Origin: DASYML01 sp034665545
GTDB taxonomy: Bacteria > Acidobacteriota > Blastocatellia > Pyrinomonadales > Pyrinomonadaceae
Length of the DNA stretch: 16,914 bases
Assembly (NCBI GenBank): GCA_034665545.1
Contig: JAXDFO010000422.1
Coordinates: 1 to 16,914 of the forward strand
Direction: 5' to 3'
The notes under the pieces were generated by a model, which made no database searches, was not told the DNA's origin, and saw only the letters and a list, made by a program, of their open reading frames with translations. This document shows positions 1-7,574 of the stretch, one piece after another. The translations under genes were made by a program, and so were the position numbers. Each line of letters starts with the position of its first letter. Position 1 is the first letter of the stretch.

Positions 1-1
1 G

Positions 2-724
2 CAGGGTGTGCCCGTCAAGATAGTTTACCTGGGCCACCGCGACGGCTCGACCGTGATGGTGCGGAGCGACCTTCCGGCCAAAGATTTGCGAGACCTGCGC
101 GGCAAGACCTTCGCCATCCCCAGCAAGTACAGCAACCAGTATCTTGTCATTCGCAAACTGATGGACGACCAGGGCGTGAAGCCAGAAGAGATACGCTTTG
201 TAGAACTGCCGCCGCCGGATATGCCTGGCGCGCTCGCGGCTCGTGCGATTGACGCTTACTTCGTCGGCGAACCCCACGCCGCGAAAGCCGAGCTAGACGG
301 CTCAGGCCGCGTCCTCTATCACGCGAAAGACATCTGGCCTCACTTCATCTCCTGTGTCTTAGTGGTCCACGAAAAGCTCATCCGCGAAAGGCCCGAAGTT
401 GTGCGCGACCTCGTGCGCGGCATCGCCGAGAGCGGCGAGTGGGCCGAGACTCATCGCCTCGAAGCGGCCAAAGTCGCCGCGCCCTATTTTCGACAGGATG
501 AAAAGGTCGTGCGCTACGTGCTGACGCAGCCGCCGGATCGCGTCAGCTATCGGATGTTGACGCCGACCGATGAGGACTTGCAGCAAATCGCGGACATGGC
601 GCTCAAGGCTGGCATCCTCGAAAAGCCTATCCTGATGACAGATTTGATTGACCGCCAATTCATCCCGGCGGACATCAAGCCCGCCAACATCAACGCGGAT
701 GACGCGGGAACGACGACGCCTTAA
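2..724 (+). CDS. ABC transporter substrate-binding protein, NMT1/SsuA/NrtA-like (5' partial)
   Basis: This is the C-terminal part of a periplasmic binding protein. The frame is open from base 2 and its true start lies upstream; the GTG at 8 is probably an internal Val. Visible features fit the nitrate/sulfonate/taurine/thiamine-precursor (NMT1-like) family: a segment resembling DLRGKTFAIP where lobe 2 begins, followed by a run with FVELPPPDMPGALAARAIDA and YFVGEPHAAKAE that forms the usual hinge and ligand pocket. The later helices around HEKLIRERPEVVRDLV and the aromatic RQF near the end are also typical. About 240 residues are present where the family usually has 310-350, so roughly the first third is missing. 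The protein should deliver a small anion or amine-like ligand to an inner-membrane permease and ATPase. No such genes follow, so they would have to lie upstream. The ligand cannot be assigned from this fragment. It is probably unrelated to the operon starting at 971. Confidence 0.8.
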   Translation, partial: QGVPVKIVYLGHRDGSTVMVRSDLPAKDLRDLRGKTFAIPSKYSNQYLVIRKLMDDQGVKPEEIRFVELPPPDMPGALAARAIDAYFVGEPHAAKAELDGSGRVLYHAKDIWPHFISCVLVVHEKLIRERPEVVRDLVRGIAESGEWAETHRLEAAKVAAPYFRQDEKVVRYVLTQPPDRVSYRMLTPTDEDLQQIADMALKAGILEKPILMTDLIDRQFIPADIKPANINADDAGTTTP

Positions 725-766
725 CCTTGTTTGAGTTCTCGTCTACGAGCAGGAGTGGTTTTCGAG

Positions 767-808
767 CCTCTGTGCTAACTCTGTGCGCTCTGTGTCTCTG
801 TGGTGAAT
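767..808. repeat. Half-copy of a dispersed palindromic CTCTGTG/CACAGAG repeat
   Basis: This stretch is built from CTCTGTG-type units ending in CTGTGGTGAA. By hand alignment its reverse complement matches 34 of 42 positions of the left arm of the full palindromic copy at 5724-5765. Bases 779-807 match 25 of 29 positions of that copy's right arm at 5787-5815. Only one arm is present here, so it cannot form the long hairpin alone. Short palindromes of this composition are common as intergenic repeats in many bacterial genomes. Their mobilising enzyme, if any, is not visible here. Confidence 0.75.
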
Positions 809-841
809 CTCATGCTGCATGACAATCTAGATTAGGTCGGT

Positions 842-874
842 CAGCCGTCAACTTGACAATCCGGCTGTCTGACA
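842..874. promoter_or_regulatory. Candidate operator: nested palindromes around the -35 box
   Basis: Three perfect short palindromes lie together here: GTCAACTTGAC at 847-857, TGTCTGACA at 866-874, and the inverted pair CAGCCG (842-847) with CGGCTG (862-867). They overlap the -35 element and the spacer of the promoter at 853-880. This is the position where a dimeric repressor or activator would act. No known regulator consensus is recognised, so the operator role is inference. Confidence 0.35.
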
Positions 875-880
875 TATATT
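853..880 (+). promoter_or_regulatory. Sigma70-like promoter for the 971-9398 operon
   Basis: A perfect TTGACA at 853-858 is followed after 16 bases by TATATT at 875-880, which matches 5 of 6 of the -10 consensus. Transcription would begin near 887 and give an untranslated leader of about 80 bases before the ATG at 971. It is the best promoter match noticed in the window and is correctly placed for the large operon. Confidence 0.6.
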
Positions 881-970
881 CAAAAAGTCATCTCCTCGTT
901 TGATGTCCTGAAGAGAGTTTTGCGAATACTTCAAACCATAGCGCCGCTTCCGCGCGTATCTCCATCACAT

Positions 971-3900
971 ATGAAGAATCATAGGCGTTTCCCTGTCCTG
1001 ATTATCCTGCTGGCCTGCATCTGCTTCATCATTGCGCCGGGTGGGCCCACGCGCATGAATTCGCGCGCGCAAACTTACGCGCTCGTCCCATTGGCCGTGC
1101 GCGAGGATGCATACAGGGCCAATAATCTGGGCGTCGCGCTGATGGAACAGTTCAAGTATAAGGAGGGAGCGGAACAGTTCACGCGGGCCTTGCAGTTGGA
1201 CCCGAAACTGGCAATCGCGCGTATCAATCTCAGCATCGCGCTCTATAACGTGCCGGACCTCGCGGGCGCGCAACGCGAAGCCGAAGCCGCCATCGCGCTC
1301 AACCCTAACGCCCCGCAACCGCACTACATCATCGGCCTCATCGCCAAGACGCAGAACCGTCCGGACGACGGCATCGCGGCTTTCCAGCGCGTCCTCAAAC
1401 TCGACCCGAACGATGTCGGGGCCAACATCAACCTGGGCCAACTTCTCTCGCAGCAACGCAAGTACACGGAAGCCATCACCACCTTCCGCACAGCCATCAG
1501 CGTCGAACCCTACAACACCACGGCCATCTACAATCTCTCGACCGCGCTCATGCGCACGAACCAGCGCGACGAAGGCCAGCGCATGATTCAGCGTTTTCAG
1601 GAACTGCGACAGCGCGGCAGCGGAACTGTCATCGGGACAAACTATCTTGAGCAGGGCCGCTATGCGGAGGCACTCGCCTCGACCGGCGCGGAAGCCGAAC
1701 TGATTGACAAGGCGACGCCCGCCGTCAACTTCGCTGATGCCACCAATAGCATGCTTCCCAGGATGGCCGCCGCAGACTCGACCGCCGCGACCGCCAACTC
1801 AACCGTCGCCCCTTACTCGCCCGTCATCGGTCGCCGCTTCAAGTCGAGCGAACTCAACGACGCGGCAAGGCGCGAGATAGTCAACTCGCTCGGCAGCAAC
1901 GTGACCCTCTTCGATTACGATGTGGACGGCGACCTCGACATGCTCCTCGTCACGCCTCTGGAACAGAGGCTCTATCGCAACGACGCTGGCAAGTTCACGG
2001 ACATCACCGCGCAGTCCGGCGCGCTCAGCATACGCATCGGCGGGACGGGCGCGGTCGCGGGCGATTATGACAACGACGGCAAGCCCGACCTCTTCATCAT
2101 CAGAAGCGGCAGCCTCGCGCTCTATCACAACGACGGAGGCGGAAAGTTTTCCGATGTCACGCGCGCCGTCGGCCTCCCCGATTACCCTTATCTGGCAGCC
2201 GCGACGGCCTTCGTTGATGTGGACCACGACGGCGACCTGGACATCTTCGTCGCGGGCCTGGCCGACCTCTCCAAACCTCCGGGCAACCGCGAGTCCGTCA
2301 TCTTTCCCGGCGACTTCGCAGGTGCTCCGAACCTGCTCCTGCGCAACGACGGGAACGGAAAGTTCACGGACATCACCGTTCTCGCTAAAGTCAATTTGGT
2401 GGGCCATGCCCTGGCCGTTGTGCCTACGGATTACAACAACACGCGCGACGTTGATTTACTGGTCCTGAATTACGGGGCCGTGCAGAACCTCTTCAGCAAC
2501 CAGCGCGACGGCACGTTCAAGGACGTGGCGCGCGATGTGGGACTGATACTCGAAGGACGCTGGACGAGCGCGGCGGCGGGCGATGTGAATAAGGACGGCT
2601 TCACGGATTTCTTCTTCGGGCGGGCCAATGGTCCGGGCCTCTTCGCCATCAGCGATGGCAAGGGCAAGTTCAAAACTTCCTTCGCGCCGCCGGAGACCGA
2701 AGGTGCGACCGCCGCGCAGTTTCTAGACTATGATAACGACGGCTTGCTCGATTGCTTGATGCTGGTGGGCGGCGGCCTGCGCGTCCTGCGCAACGTCGGC
2801 AACAGTTGGACCAACACGACGGAACGCGCCGTGCCCGGCAGTCTCATTACTGGTCCAACGACGCAGAAGACTACGCTCGGCAGACTCTTCGCATCGGGCG
2901 ATGTGGACCTGGATGGCGACACGGACCTCGTCGCCTTCGATACATCGGGAGAACTGCGCGTCGCGCGCAACGAGGGCGGCAATAACAATCGCTCGTTGCG
3001 CATCAACCTGACGGGCCGTGTCAGCAATAAGAGCGGTGTCGGGTCTAAGATAGAGGCGCGCGCCGGGAGCCTGGTCCAGAAACTCGAAAGCTATGCGGCC
3101 AGCCCCGCGCCCGCGCCCGCAGACATCGTCTTCGGCCTCGGCCAGCGTAACTCCGCCGATTGCGTGCGCGTCCTCTGGCCCGCCGGAATCGTCCAGGCCG
3201 AGACGGAGATGCCCGCGCAGAACAGCAACGTCAACGCGCGCGCGGGCGACCCCAGGAAAATTGGACCAGCCGCCCTCGCCCTGCCGATTACGGAACTGGA
3301 CCGCAAGCCCTCTTCGTGTCCTTACCTCTACACATGGAACGGCGAGCGTTTTGAGTTCGTCACGGATTTTATGGGCGGCGGCGAGATGGGCTATCTGGAA
3401 GAACCGCGCAGGTACAACACGCCGGACCCGGACGAGTACGTGCGTATCACTGGCGACCGGTTGAAGGAGCGCGACGGACGTTATGAACTGCGCGTGACCA
3501 ACGAGCTTGAGGAATCTATGTTCGTTGACCGCTTGCAACTCGTCGCCGTCGCGCATCCATCGAACGTCGAAGTCTACCCGAACGAAGGGATGGTTGACCC
3601 GCCGCGTCCCTTCATCCTCTACAAGACGCAGGGCGCGCGACCCCCCCTCGCCGCGACGGACGACCACAATCATGATGTCCTCTCGCGCGTCGCAAAATTG
3701 GACCGGCAATATCCCGACGACTTTCGCCTTGATAGGATTCGCGGTTACGGCGACGAGCACACGCTGACGCTCAAACTAGACGAAGCGCAGAAGGACAAGC
3801 ATGGGCGCGTTATTCTACTCATGACGGGCTGGACCGATTATGCCTGGTCCAGCGACAACGTGGCGGCCTCGCAGGCGGGCAAGGAGATGAAAGCGCCCGC

Positions 3901-4636
3901 GCTTCAAGTGAGGGATGCGCGCGGAGCCTGGCGCACGGTGATGGAGGACATAGGAATTCCGGTCGGGCGTCCGCAGACCTTGACGCTGGATTTGACGGGC
4001 AAGTTTCTGACGGGCAACAGGGAAGTCCGCATCGTCACCAGCATGCGTATCTACTGGGACCAGATTCTGGTGGATACATCGAAGGGAGATTGGCCCATCG
4101 AGATAGACAGGCTAGACCCTGTGAGCGCGAGCTTGCGCTGGCGCGGCTACTCGCGCGAGGTCTCGCCGGACGGCAGAGAGCCTTATGGGTATGATTACGA
4201 AAAGGTCTCCGCCGTCTCGCCCTGGAAGGTGATGGCCGGACGCTACACGCGCGAGGGCGACGTGCGCGAACTGCTCTTGAAGTCGGACGACATGTTCGTC
4301 GTCTCGCGCACGGGCGACGAGATAAGCCTCTCCTTCGACGCCAGGGCTTTGCCCGCGCTGCCCGCCGGATGGACGCGCACCTTCCTGCTCTACGCCGACG
4401 GCTTCAGCAAGGAGATGGACATCAACTCGGCCAGCCCGGACGAGCTTTCGCCCTTTCCCTTTCACGGCATGAAGAGATACCCCTATCGCGCGACGCAGGC
4501 TTACCCGATGACGGAGGAGCGACGCGCCTATATGGAGAGATACAACACGCGCGTCGTCGCTTCTCAAGTGCCTTCGATTGACACGACATTAATGGACCTG
4601 ATGAAGAGCAATGACGACTACAGCGAGAAGAGATGA
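971..4636 (+). CDS. Secreted TPR + FG-GAP/VCBS + ASPIC/UnbV (CRTAC1-type) protein with a large C-terminal domain
   Basis: The ATG at 971 gives 1221 residues and a good signal peptide: basic KNHRR, then a hydrophobic stretch, with a possible cleavage at SRA|Q34. An upstream in-frame TTG at 920 would place 17 residues in front of it and is less likely. An LLAC at 13-16 is a borderline lipobox. Residues about 47-215 form four to five TPR units. Residues about 315-660 hold seven Ca-binding FG-GAP/VCBS loops such as DYDNDGKPD and DVDHDGDLD; one (DYNNTRDVD) is degenerate. Residues about 674-745 match ASPIC/UnbV (RINL, GVGSKI, FGLG, VLWPAG). A further ~440 residues begin with CPYLYTWNGERFEFVTD at C783 and form a predicted beta-rich region of unknown function. 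The FG-GAP section should fold as a beta-propeller for binding outside the cytoplasm. It is the first gene of the operon and sits behind the promoter at 853-880. A C7 run lies at 3641-3647, and the frame is intact across it. Confidence 0.88.
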   Translation: MKNHRRFPVLIILLACICFIIAPGGPTRMNSRAQTYALVPLAVREDAYRANNLGVALMEQFKYKEGAEQFTRALQLDPKLAIARINLSIALYNVPDLAGAQREAEAAIALNPNAPQPHYIIGLIAKTQNRPDDGIAAFQRVLKLDPNDVGANINLGQLLSQQRKYTEAITTFRTAISVEPYNTTAIYNLSTALMRTNQRDEGQRMIQRFQELRQRGSGTVIGTNYLEQGRYAEALASTGAEAELIDKATPAVNFADATNSMLPRMAAADSTAATANSTVAPYSPVIGRRFKSSELNDAARREIVNSLGSNVTLFDYDVDGDLDMLLVTPLEQRLYRNDAGKFTDITAQSGALSIRIGGTGAVAGDYDNDGKPDLFIIRSGSLALYHNDGGGKFSDVTRAVGLPDYPYLAAATAFVDVDHDGDLDIFVAGLADLSKPPGNRESVIFPGDFAGAPNLLLRNDGNGKFTDITVLAKVNLVGHALAVVPTDYNNTRDVDLLVLNYGAVQNLFSNQRDGTFKDVARDVGLILEGRWTSAAAGDVNKDGFTDFFFGRANGPGLFAISDGKGKFKTSFAPPETEGATAAQFLDYDNDGLLDCLMLVGGGLRVLRNVGNSWTNTTERAVPGSLITGPTTQKTTLGRLFASGDVDLDGDTDLVAFDTSGELRVARNEGGNNNRSLRINLTGRVSNKSGVGSKIEARAGSLVQKLESYAASPAPAPADIVFGLGQRNSADCVRVLWPAGIVQAETEMPAQNSNVNARAGDPRKIGPAALALPITELDRKPSSCPYLYTWNGERFEFVTDFMGGGEMGYLEEPRRYNTPDPDEYVRITGDRLKERDGRYELRVTNELEESMFVDRLQLVAVAHPSNVEVYPNEGMVDPPRPFILYKTQGARPPLAATDDHNHDVLSRVAKLDRQYPDDFRLDRIRGYGDEHTLTLKLDEAQKDKHGRVILLMTGWTDYAWSSDNVAASQAGKEMKAPALQVRDARGAWRTVMEDIGIPVGRPQTLTLDLTGKFLTGNREVRIVTSMRIYWDQILVDTSKGDWPIEIDRLDPVSASLRWRGYSREVSPDGREPYGYDYEKVSAVSPWKVMAGRYTREGDVRELLLKSDDMFVVSRTGDEISLSFDARALPALPAGWTRTFLLYADGFSKEMDINSASPDELSPFPFHGMKRYPYRATQAYPMTEERRAYMERYNTRVVASQVPSIDTTLMDLMKSNDDYSEKR

Positions 4637-4686
4637 GCGACGGGCAAGCTTTGACTCTTAACTTCGCGCATCTCCCGGAGTGATTT

Positions 4687-5682
4687 ATGGACCAACAACT
4701 CAGATATTCGGTGGCGGCCTGCCAGACGGACATGCCGAATCCTGTTGAGCGTCAAGAGATGCGTGCGAATACGAATCGCATGCTCTCCATGATTGACGCG
4801 GCGGTGGCGGGGAGCGCGCCGTTTCTGCCCGTGCGGCTCGTCGTCTTTCCAGAGTTCGCGCACGCCGCGCCGGTCTTTGCGAGCGCGGGCGAGTTGATAG
4901 AAAAGCTGGCCGTGCAGATTCCCAACGAGCACACGGAGAAACTGGAAGGCAAGGCCCGCGAGCATGACATTTATATTCAGAGCGGCTCGATGCTCGAAGT
5001 TGATGCGAAGTGGCCGGGCCACGTCTTCAATACCACCTGCTTAATTGGACCGGAAGGCGTACTCTACAAATATCGCAAGGTCAACACCTGGATTCCCTAC
5101 GAAGTCCACACCAGCCCACATGATTTAGAGGGTTACACGGAGCCTCTCTTTCCCGTGGCCGAGACGAGGATCGGTCGCATCGGTTGCGCCATCTGCTACG
5201 ACTGGTTGTTCCCGGAAGCGATTCGGCAGTTGGCCGCAAGCGGCGCGGAAGTCCTCGTGCGCGTCTCCGCTTACATGGACCCGTGGGGCGCGACCGAGCC
5301 TATGGATTGGTGGACCATCGTTAATCGCTGCCGCGCGTTGGAGAACATGGCTTACGTCGTCGCCGCGAACCAGGGCGCGAGCCTTAAACATTATCCGCCG
5401 TATTCGTGGCCGGGCGGCAGTCAGGTCGTGGACTACGACGGGCGGCTGCTCGCGCAGGCCAGCCCCGGCCCGGGCGAACGTATCGTCGTCGCGCCCGTGG
5501 ACATTAACGCGCTCAGGCACGAACGCGCCGCGCGTCGAGGGCATCACATGTTGGCCCACCTGCGCACGGAGGCTTACCCTGTCTATCAAGCGCACAGGTA
5601 TCCGCCGAAGATGGAAGACGCGGGCGCGCTCTCTTATGAGCGTAATAATCAATTGATAGACGAGGCCAAGCGGGGCTTGTAA
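4687..5682 (+). CDS. Carbon-nitrogen hydrolase, nitrilase superfamily
   Basis: The 331-residue protein has the full nitrilase-superfamily triad: Glu56 in VVFPEFAH, Lys131 in YKYRKVNTW, and nucleophile Cys170 in GCAICYDWLFPE. It hydrolyses a C-N bond of an amide, carbamoyl or nitrile compound through a thioester intermediate. The later segment RCRALENMAYVVAANQG is also typical of the family. The start is well supported: GGAG at 4677-4680 lies six bases before the ATG. There is no signal peptide, so the enzyme is cytoplasmic, unlike every other complete gene around it. The gap to the preceding stop is 50 bp and the next gene begins 24 bases after its own stop, so it is probably co-transcribed. 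The substrate is not predictable. An aliphatic amidase, N-carbamoyl amidohydrolase or omega-amidase-like role is possible; a true nitrilase seems less likely. Confidence 0.88.
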   Translation: MDQQLRYSVAACQTDMPNPVERQEMRANTNRMLSMIDAAVAGSAPFLPVRLVVFPEFAHAAPVFASAGELIEKLAVQIPNEHTEKLEGKAREHDIYIQSGSMLEVDAKWPGHVFNTTCLIGPEGVLYKYRKVNTWIPYEVHTSPHDLEGYTEPLFPVAETRIGRIGCAICYDWLFPEAIRQLAASGAEVLVRVSAYMDPWGATEPMDWWTIVNRCRALENMAYVVAANQGASLKHYPPYSWPGGSQVVDYDGRLLAQASPGPGERIVVAPVDINALRHERAARRGHHMLAHLRTEAYPVYQAHRYPPKMEDAGALSYERNNQLIDEAKRGL

Positions 5683-5705
5683 AGTTAAGAGAGAAGTTGG
5701 ATTGA

Positions 5706-7559
5706 GTGAGAGGCGAGTTGACAATTTACCACAGAGGCACAGAGGAGGCAGAGGTTGCACAGAGGCTTGCATCTGCGCTGTGCGTTCTCTGCGCTCTCTG
5801 TGTCTCTGTATTGAACTGCGCCCTCATCGTCAATGCGCAACAGGCGACGCCTTCTCCCTCTGCTCCGCAGCGCACGGGTCGTTCTTACGATAGCGGCGGG
5901 GCTGGCAAGAAGCCCCCGCCCGCAGCCCCGCAAGCGCCCTCGCCCGTGACCTTCACGGACATCACGGCCCAGACCAAAATTGATTTCAAGCATCTCTCTT
6001 CGCCCACTTCACAAAAATATTTGCTGGAAGCGATGGGCGGCGGCGTGGCCTTCTTCGATTATGACAACGACGGGCGCGCGGACCTTTTCTTCACCAACGG
6101 CGCGCGGCTCTTAGACCCTATGCCGAAGGGCGCGATGCCCGTCAAGGACACGCCGAAATACTGGAATCGTCTCTATCATCAAAAAGCGGACGGGACGTTT
6201 GAGGATGTGACGGAGCGCGCGGGCTTGAAGGGCGAAGGCTATTCGATGGGCGTCGCCGCAGGCGATTATGACAACGACGGATTCCCGGACCTATACGTCA
6301 CGGGCTACGGCTTCAACACACTCTATCGCAACAACCACGATGGCACGTTCGCGGATGTGACTAAGAAGACAGGCGCGGGTGGCGGCGGTTGGTCCACGAG
6401 CGCGGGCTGGCTAGACTACGACCGCGACGGGCGGTTGGACCTCTTCGTGGCGCGTTACATGGATTGGGATTTCGAGCGCGGCTCGATTTACTGCGGCGAC
6501 CAGAGGCCGGGCTTTCGCGCTTACTGCCACCCGGATAACTTCAAGGGCGCGGCGAACCTTCTCTATCATCAACGCGCGGACGGAACCTTTGAAGATGTCT
6601 CAAACTCTTCGGGCATCGCGGACGCTGGCGGGAAAGGTTTGGGCGTCGCCTTCGCGGATTTCGACGGCGACGGCTGGACCGATATTGTCGTGGCTAACGA
6701 TAGCGTGCGACAGGAGCTTTATCGCAACAAGGGCGACGGCACGTTCGAGGACATAGCGTTGATGGCGGGCGCGGGTTACGACGAGAACGGCAAGACCTTC
6801 GCGGGGATGGGCGTGGACGCGGGCGATTATGATAACGATGGTTACATGGACCTCTTTATCACGACGCTCTCGAACGAGACCTATCCTCTATATAGAAACA
6901 ACGGCGACGCCACTTTCACATACATGACGGGCACGACGGGCGTGGGCCAGATTAGCCTGCTCTTTTCCGGCTGGGGCACGCGCTTTGTGGATGCGGACAA
7001 CGACGGCCTGCGAGACATCTTCGTCGCGCAGGGACATGTGCTGGATACTATCGAAAAGACTTCGAGCTATTTGAAGTACAAGCAGACGCCCCTACTCATG
7101 CTCAACACGGGGAAGGGATTCGTCAACGTCTCGGCCAGCGCGGGCGCGGCCTTCAATCTGCCGCAAGCCGCGCGCGGCGCAGCCTTCGGCGATATTGATA
7201 ATGATGGTGATACGGACATCGTGCTCGTCACGCTCGATGGTGGACCAGTAATCCTGCGCAACGAGGGCACGCGCAATCACTGGCTGGGCCTCTCGCTCGT
7301 CGGCGACAAGTCAAACCGCAACGGCATCGGCGCGCGCATCTCCGTGACGGATGCTGGCGGGCGCAAACAGTTCTTCGAGTGCGCGAGCGGGGGGAGCTAT
7401 CTGTCATCGAACGACACGCGCGTGCTGGCGGGGTTGGGAGCGGCGACCGGGGTGCGGCAGTTGGAGATTCGCTGGCCCGGTAATCGCGTCCAGCGAATCA
7501 CGAATCCGCAGGTTGATCGTTACCTGACGATTAACGAGCGCGACGCTGCGCCGAAATAA
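5706..7559 (+). CDS. Secreted CRTAC1-family protein (FG-GAP/VCBS + ASPIC/UnbV), first of a tandem pair
   Basis: The frame opens at GTG 5706, just after an in-frame TGA at 5703. A TTG at 5718 behind GAGAGG is an alternative start. With the GTG start the protein has 617 residues. Seven Ca-binding loops run from about residue 118 (DYDNDGRADLFF) to 510 (DIDNDGDTDIVLV), forming a predicted beta-propeller. Residues about 524-610 are ASPIC/UnbV (NHWLGLSLVGD, NGIGARI, LEIRWPG). A two-cysteine insert (YCGD...AYCHPD) lies between blades, as in many family members. The N-terminus is odd: residues 7-37 are encoded by a palindromic repeat, which supplies the Cys-rich hydrophobic core (ALCVLCALCVSV) of a signal peptide ending at VNA|Q45. 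The n-region before it is acidic and unusual. The protein should be exported; its ligand is unknown. The next gene is a paralogue 15 bp away. Confidence 0.87.
   Translation: MRGELTIYHRGTEEAEVAQRLASALCVLCALCVSVLNCALIVNAQQATPSPSAPQRTGRSYDSGGAGKKPPPAAPQAPSPVTFTDITAQTKIDFKHLSSPTSQKYLLEAMGGGVAFFDYDNDGRADLFFTNGARLLDPMPKGAMPVKDTPKYWNRLYHQKADGTFEDVTERAGLKGEGYSMGVAAGDYDNDGFPDLYVTGYGFNTLYRNNHDGTFADVTKKTGAGGGGWSTSAGWLDYDRDGRLDLFVARYMDWDFERGSIYCGDQRPGFRAYCHPDNFKGAANLLYHQRADGTFEDVSNSSGIADAGGKGLGVAFADFDGDGWTDIVVANDSVRQELYRNKGDGTFEDIALMAGAGYDENGKTFAGMGVDAGDYDNDGYMDLFITTLSNETYPLYRNNGDATFTYMTGTTGVGQISLLFSGWGTRFVDADNDGLRDIFVAQGHVLDTIEKTSSYLKYKQTPLLMLNTGKGFVNVSASAGAAFNLPQAARGAAFGDIDNDGDTDIVLVTLDGGPVILRNEGTRNHWLGLSLVGDKSNRNGIGARISVTDAGGRKQFFECASGGSYLSSNDTRVLAGLGAATGVRQLEIRWPGNRVQRITNPQVDRYLTINERDAAPK
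5724..5816. repeat. Full palindromic CACAGAG...CTCTGTG repeat at the start of a CRTAC1 gene
   Basis: The left arm at 5724-5765 (with CCACAGAGGCACAGAG) faces the right arm at 5775-5816 (with CTCTCTGTGTCTCTGT) across a loop of about 9 bases. By hand, 29 of 42 positions pair, so transcripts could form a long imperfect hairpin. The left arm is 34/42 identical to the reverse complement of the half-copy at 767-808. When translated, such repeats give typical HRGTEEAE and LCVLCALCVSV strings that appear by chance in many annotations. Here the string lies in frame at the 5' end of a real gene. Confidence 0.8.
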
Positions 7560-7574
7560 AGGTGTGATTTTTTA

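Noticed and set aside
736..750. CTCGT/ACGAG palindrome after the ABC binding-protein gene as a terminator
   Set aside because: The loop would be two bases and no T run follows.
971..1072. Lipoprotein signal (LLAC at residues 13-16) on the large CRTAC1 protein
   Set aside because: The hydrophobic core continues past the Cys and Arg6 lies too close for the standard lipobox rule; cleavage at SRA|Q34 fits better, so lipidation is left as a possibility only.
3641..3647. C7 tract as a phase-variation or frameshift site
   Set aside because: It is short for phase variation, the frame is intact on both sides, and the protein motifs continue normally after it.
5685..5993. Minus-strand frame with Cys-rich LCLLCASVVN-type peptide
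   Set aside because: It is the reverse translation of the palindromic repeat at 5724-5816 plus antisense of the CRTAC1 gene, a known source of false small-protein calls.
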